A stretch of 64,000 nt of DNA from Cinnamomum chago (Eukaryota > Streptophyta > Magnoliopsida > Laurales > Lauraceae), in assembly GCA_038049695.1 (NCBI GenBank), contig CP142451.1, positions 5,268,001 to 5,332,000 of the forward strand, in the 5' to 3' direction. Below are positions 62,705 to 64,000 of this stretch, one piece after another (position 1 is the stretch's first letter; each line of letters opens with the position of its first letter). Below the pieces are notes generated by a model, which was not told where the DNA came from, did no database searches, and saw nothing but the letters and a program-made list of their open reading frames with translations. The translations under genes were made by a program, and so were the position numbers.

Positions 62705-63839
62705 ACAACACATATTTAATGAAGAATCCTACAGGATTCACAAATCCAAAAGATGCAGAGAAATTATGCATCTTTAGTATAATTCTTGTAACTAGGACAT
62801 ATATTCAATGAAATCTTCTCTACTCTTATGTTTTTGAGGGCTAAAGTTTCCTAAAATAATTTGATTCATAGGATTTTTACATGTGTGTGCGCTCGCAAGT
62901 GCGTGTGAAATATGACGATCAATATATAATAACTATAACACCAATAAATGGGAATCTCAAAGAAAAAGAATTGCAAAACAGGAATTCCTAACAAACTGCA
63001 TGTGAAATATGAAGCTCAATGTATAATAACTATAACAAGGAAGCTCAAAGAAACAGAATTAGAAAACAGGAATACCTAACAAACAAATGAATGCTAATTT
63101 TTTCAAAATGCATTTGGGGTAGAAATCTCACCTCCACCTGCCCTCTGCCAGCAGCAGCATGCAAGACAGTAGAGCCTTGAGCATCTTTATAATCCATAAC
63201 ATCAGAGCATTCTGCCAAAAGCTCCTTCAAGATCTCCAAATTCCCACCTCTAGCAGCAGCATGAGCAGCCCTGTTCATCATCTCCCACTTGAAAACTGAG
63301 GGAATACCATCCTTTTGCTCCCTTAACTCTCCCCCACCGCGCAAAACACACCGCGGCCAGACCGCATAATCGAAAAGAAGCCTGAAAACTTCTGAATTCT
63401 TGCTCCTGGCAGCAGCATAGAATATATCTGTGACACCATACTCTCCTTCTCCAAAAACAAGAAGTGGGTCTCTTACCAGCAACTCCTGAATGAATTCTAC
63501 ATCCCCAGCTGAGGCAGCAGTGTAAAGAAGCCACCCGCCATATCCAGCGCGAATAAGAGAATTCTTCCCTTTCTTGGTTTGGCATTCATTGAGGAGGTTC
63601 TGGGCGACAATTGAGCGGCACTTGGCGACATCGGCGAATTGTGCGTCATCGTCCCAGACTATCTCAAGGCGGCGGATGCGGCGGAGGGAGGTGAGCTTGA
63701 TTAGGAGGTTGGTGTCTATCCGGAGGAGCTCACGGACAAGGTCGAAGTGGCCATTGGCGGCGGCCCAGTCGATGGGGGATGCATACCACCACTGGTCTCC
63801 TGTACTCTCCCACCGGAGAGGGAAGATGGAAGGTGGCAT
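59088..63839 (-). CDS. Plant ankyrin-repeat protein
   Basis: Two exons on the minus strand, 63132-63839 and 59088-60449, joined in phase 0 (GAG|GTGAGA ... ATGCAG|ATA), giving 689 aa. The N terminus PLRWESTGDQWWYASPIDWA marks a conserved plant ankyrin family. Ankyrin units: about 20-50, 100-130, 133-165, 187-217 (AAHAAARGGNLEILKELL), 220-250 (GSTVLHAAAGRGQVE), 254-285 (GNTALHVAAYRGHLPVVEAL), 288-325, 335-366 (GRTALHMAVIG) and 370-395 (GMTPLDILRQ). Residues 400-660 are Ser-rich and disordered-looking, with a basic patch KRLKMLLRWPGRKEKK, and the end is QYLCFGAQDLAVEEPVPVQP. There are no membrane segments, so it is not an ACD6-type protein. Likely a protein-binding scaffold; partner unknown. The start is supported by the conserved MPPS N terminus; the promoter continues beyond the window. 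Confidence 0.92.
62650..62707. repeat. Compound (CT)n(CA)n microsatellite
   Basis: About 15 CT units followed by about 13 AC units, inside the intron of the ankyrin gene. A good length-polymorphism marker. Confidence 0.95.
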
Positions 63840-64000
63840 TTGAAATCAATAGAGAGTTAAAGAACACAGAGAGAAGCTAATAGCAGTGCAATTGAGAGAG
63901 AGTTAAGCAAAACCCATTGGAGCTAACAGCAAGATAACACAGAAAAAACAGAAATCAAGAGAAAAAAGCAAGAAGAATAGTAGGAAGTAGACAAAACTCT

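Noticed and set aside
62471..62719. Open frames over the CT/CA microsatellite
   Set aside because: Simple-repeat translation only.
1..64000. CRISPR array, bacterial operon or viral genome
   Set aside because: No spaced short repeats, no ribosome-binding sites or polycistronic layout, and no capsid or polymerase genes; the sequence is plant nuclear.

Overview
The window is plant nuclear DNA. Genes are split by GT-AG introns, the proteins are plastid, ribosome-biogenesis and transporter families of land plants, and the spaces between genes are AT-rich and full of LINE, SINE, LTR, hAT-, Mutator- and Helitron-like debris. The protein matches are to angiosperms. Low GC, long introns and the repeat style argue against a grass; a magnoliid or other woody non-grass lineage is possible, but I cannot fix the species.

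Layout. 1-11451 (minus): most of PTAC10, an S1-domain subunit of the plastid RNA polymerase complex. Eleven exons are visible and the 3' end lies off the left edge; its introns hold a solo LTR, LINE insertions, an Au-type SINE, a MITE and a 181-bp tandem duplication. 11452-22530: about 11 kb with no convincing gene, holding a nested transposon and two candidate Helitron ends. 22531-28035 (plus): BUD23/RID2, the 18S rRNA guanine-N7 methyltransferase, nine exons, 290 aa, with a telo-box upstream and a last intron crowded with transposons. 28036-35416: repeats, a LINE tail, a long hairpin MITE and an 817-bp hAT-like element ending 233 bp before the next start codon. 35417-42694 (plus): a lysine/histidine transporter of the LHT1 type, seven exons, 446 aa. 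42695-53112: repeats plus two short exon-like coding segments on the minus strand that I could not assign. 53113-53940 (minus): a single-exon TLC-domain membrane protein, probably with a 5'UTR intron up to about 55070. 59088-63839 (minus): a two-exon plant ankyrin-repeat protein, 689 aa.

The five genes are unrelated in function and do not form a cluster or pathway: plastid transcription, cytosolic ribosome maturation, amino acid uptake, a membrane lipid-related protein and an ankyrin scaffold. I see no novel multi-gene system. The most useful observations are an in-frame internal duplication in the TLC protein, transposon insertions proven by target-site duplications (one confirmed by an empty paralogous site), the hAT element next to the LHT promoter, and unassigned exon-like segments near 49.6 and 51.5 kb.
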